Assembly (NCBI RefSeq): GCF_002750855.1
Contig: NZ_NWUC01000003.1
Coordinates: 124,001-188,000 of the forward strand
From: Neopararhizobium haloflavum
Lineage (GTDB): Bacteria > Pseudomonadota > Alphaproteobacteria > Rhizobiales > Rhizobiaceae
Direction of reading: 5' to 3'
Length of the DNA stretch: 64,000 nt
Positions within the stretch are counted from its first letter, which is position 1. Every line of letters starts with the position of its first letter. Position numbers and translations under genes: made by a program. Under the pieces are notes generated by a model, which was not told the DNA's origin, ran no database searches, and saw nothing but the letters and a program-made list of their open reading frames with translations. This document shows, one piece after another, positions 63,629-64,000 of the stretch.

Positions 63629-64000
63629 TTGGAACAGAAGCGAGCAAAGAAGACCCGGCTCGACCCCGATACCGTTCTCGGCATGCTGAAGCGCATCCTG
63701 GCCGAAAACGGCAAGGACTATGTGGGCACCTACGCCGTCGCCATCGTGTGCCTGGTGATCGTGGCCCTGACGACCGCATTTACGGCATGGATCATGGAAG
63801 CGGTCGTCAACGAGGCGTTCGCCAATCAGCGCGCCGATGTCGTCTGGCTGATCTGCGGATCGATCCTCGCCGCCTTCATCCTGCGCGGCCTTGCGTCCTA
63901 CGGGCAGGCCGTTGCGCTGGCACAGGTCGGTAACAACATCGTCGCCCGCTACCAAAAGCGCCTGTTCGATCATCTGATGGCGCTTAGCGTCGGTTTTTTC
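63629..64000 (+). CDS. MsbA-like ABC exporter, N-terminal part (cut by window edge)
   Basis: The first 124 codons of a type-I exporter, continuing past the right edge. The frame from TTG 63629 (ATG 63683 is the alternative) reads into ENGKDYVGTYAVAIVCLVIVALTTAFTAWIMEAVVNEAF, the first transmembrane helix and loop of the ABC exporter fold, and ends in AQVGNNIVARYQKRLFDHLMALSVGFF, the intracellular loop and helix. The nucleotide-binding domain lies outside. Placement after glk is common in rhizobia as I recall. Substrate may be a lipid or glucan; not determinable here. Confidence 0.8.
   Translation, partial: MEQKRAKKTRLDPDTVLGMLKRILAENGKDYVGTYAVAIVCLVIVALTTAFTAWIMEAVVNEAFANQRADVVWLICGSILAAFILRGLASYGQAVALAQVGNNIVARYQKRLFDHLMALSVGFF

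Overview
The window reads as a stretch of alphaproteobacterial core chromosome, most likely from the Hyphomicrobiales (Rhizobiales). This is inferred from high GC content, dense short-overlap operons, and several gene groups typical of that order: lptC-lptA-lptB-rpoN-hpf-ptsN, glnD-murJ-trpS-usp-nifU-like, tsaB-rimI-fur-acyltransferase-miaB, a bacterial transglutaminase-like cysteine peptidase, DUF1150 next to Hsp20, and an ornithine-lipid acyltransferase. I see no tRNA, rRNA, insertion sequence, prophage or CRISPR array. Functions come from reading motifs in the translations; no database search was possible.

Layout. 0-4 kb (minus strand): the probable 5' end of phoH, then miaB, an OlsA/PlsC-type acyltransferase, fur/mur, rimI and tsaB. 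4-10.8 kb (mostly minus): an AcuI-type reductase, lspA, two RNA methyltransferases, an ornithine-cyclodeaminase-like enzyme, a LapA-domain protein, ihfB and sppA, with a lone CoxG-like gene on the plus strand. 11.2-16.4 kb (plus): LPS export (lptC, lptA, lptB), rpoN, hpf and ptsN. 16.5-17.3 kb (minus): DUF1150 and a small heat-shock protein with a possible RpoH promoter. 17.4-28.2 kb (plus): nucleoside hydrolase, glnD, murJ, trpS, usp, an Nfu protein, an orphan hybrid histidine kinase and olsB. 28.2-31.5 kb: DUF2244, nth, a CysZ/EI24 membrane protein, and an arsC-arsH pair behind a strong dyad operator.

31.5-37.4 kb: lysine/peptidoglycan genes dapD and dapE in a four-gene operon, a LOG-family protein, a pyrimidine 5'-nucleotidase and an EamA transporter. 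37.4-41.3 kb: a secreted VWA protein, a receiver-less OmpR-type regulator, and a short-Q-loop cytochrome bd oxidase (cydAB). 41.5-45.2 kb: a small Cas2/SinR-like protein, DUF2254, a small NepR-like ORF behind an EcfG-like promoter, the transglutaminase-like peptidase and an alpha/beta hydrolase. 45.3-52.9 kb: translation genes infC (AUU start), rpmI, rplT, pheS and pheT, interrupted by an isoprenylcysteine-methyltransferase-like gene, an Old Yellow Enzyme and a GFA protein. 53-57.6 kb: a DUF2231/PQQ-type sugar dehydrogenase lipoprotein pair, a NAMPT-type phosphoribosyltransferase and a Gfo/Idh oxidoreductase. 57.6-60.9 kb: a GtrA/GT2/GT-C-like set likely to glycosylate an envelope component. 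61-64 kb: mepA, mgsA, glk and the start of an MsbA-like ABC exporter.

Envelope biogenesis is the main theme: LPS export, lipid II flipping, lipoprotein processing, ornithine lipids, DAP synthesis, murein hydrolysis and glycosylation. Translation and nitrogen/PTS regulation (glnD, rpoN, ptsN) are also prominent. The least explained items are the GT-C-like glycosylation set, the NepR-like ORF with its promoter, the Cas2/SinR-like protein and the arsCH operator without a nearby arsR.
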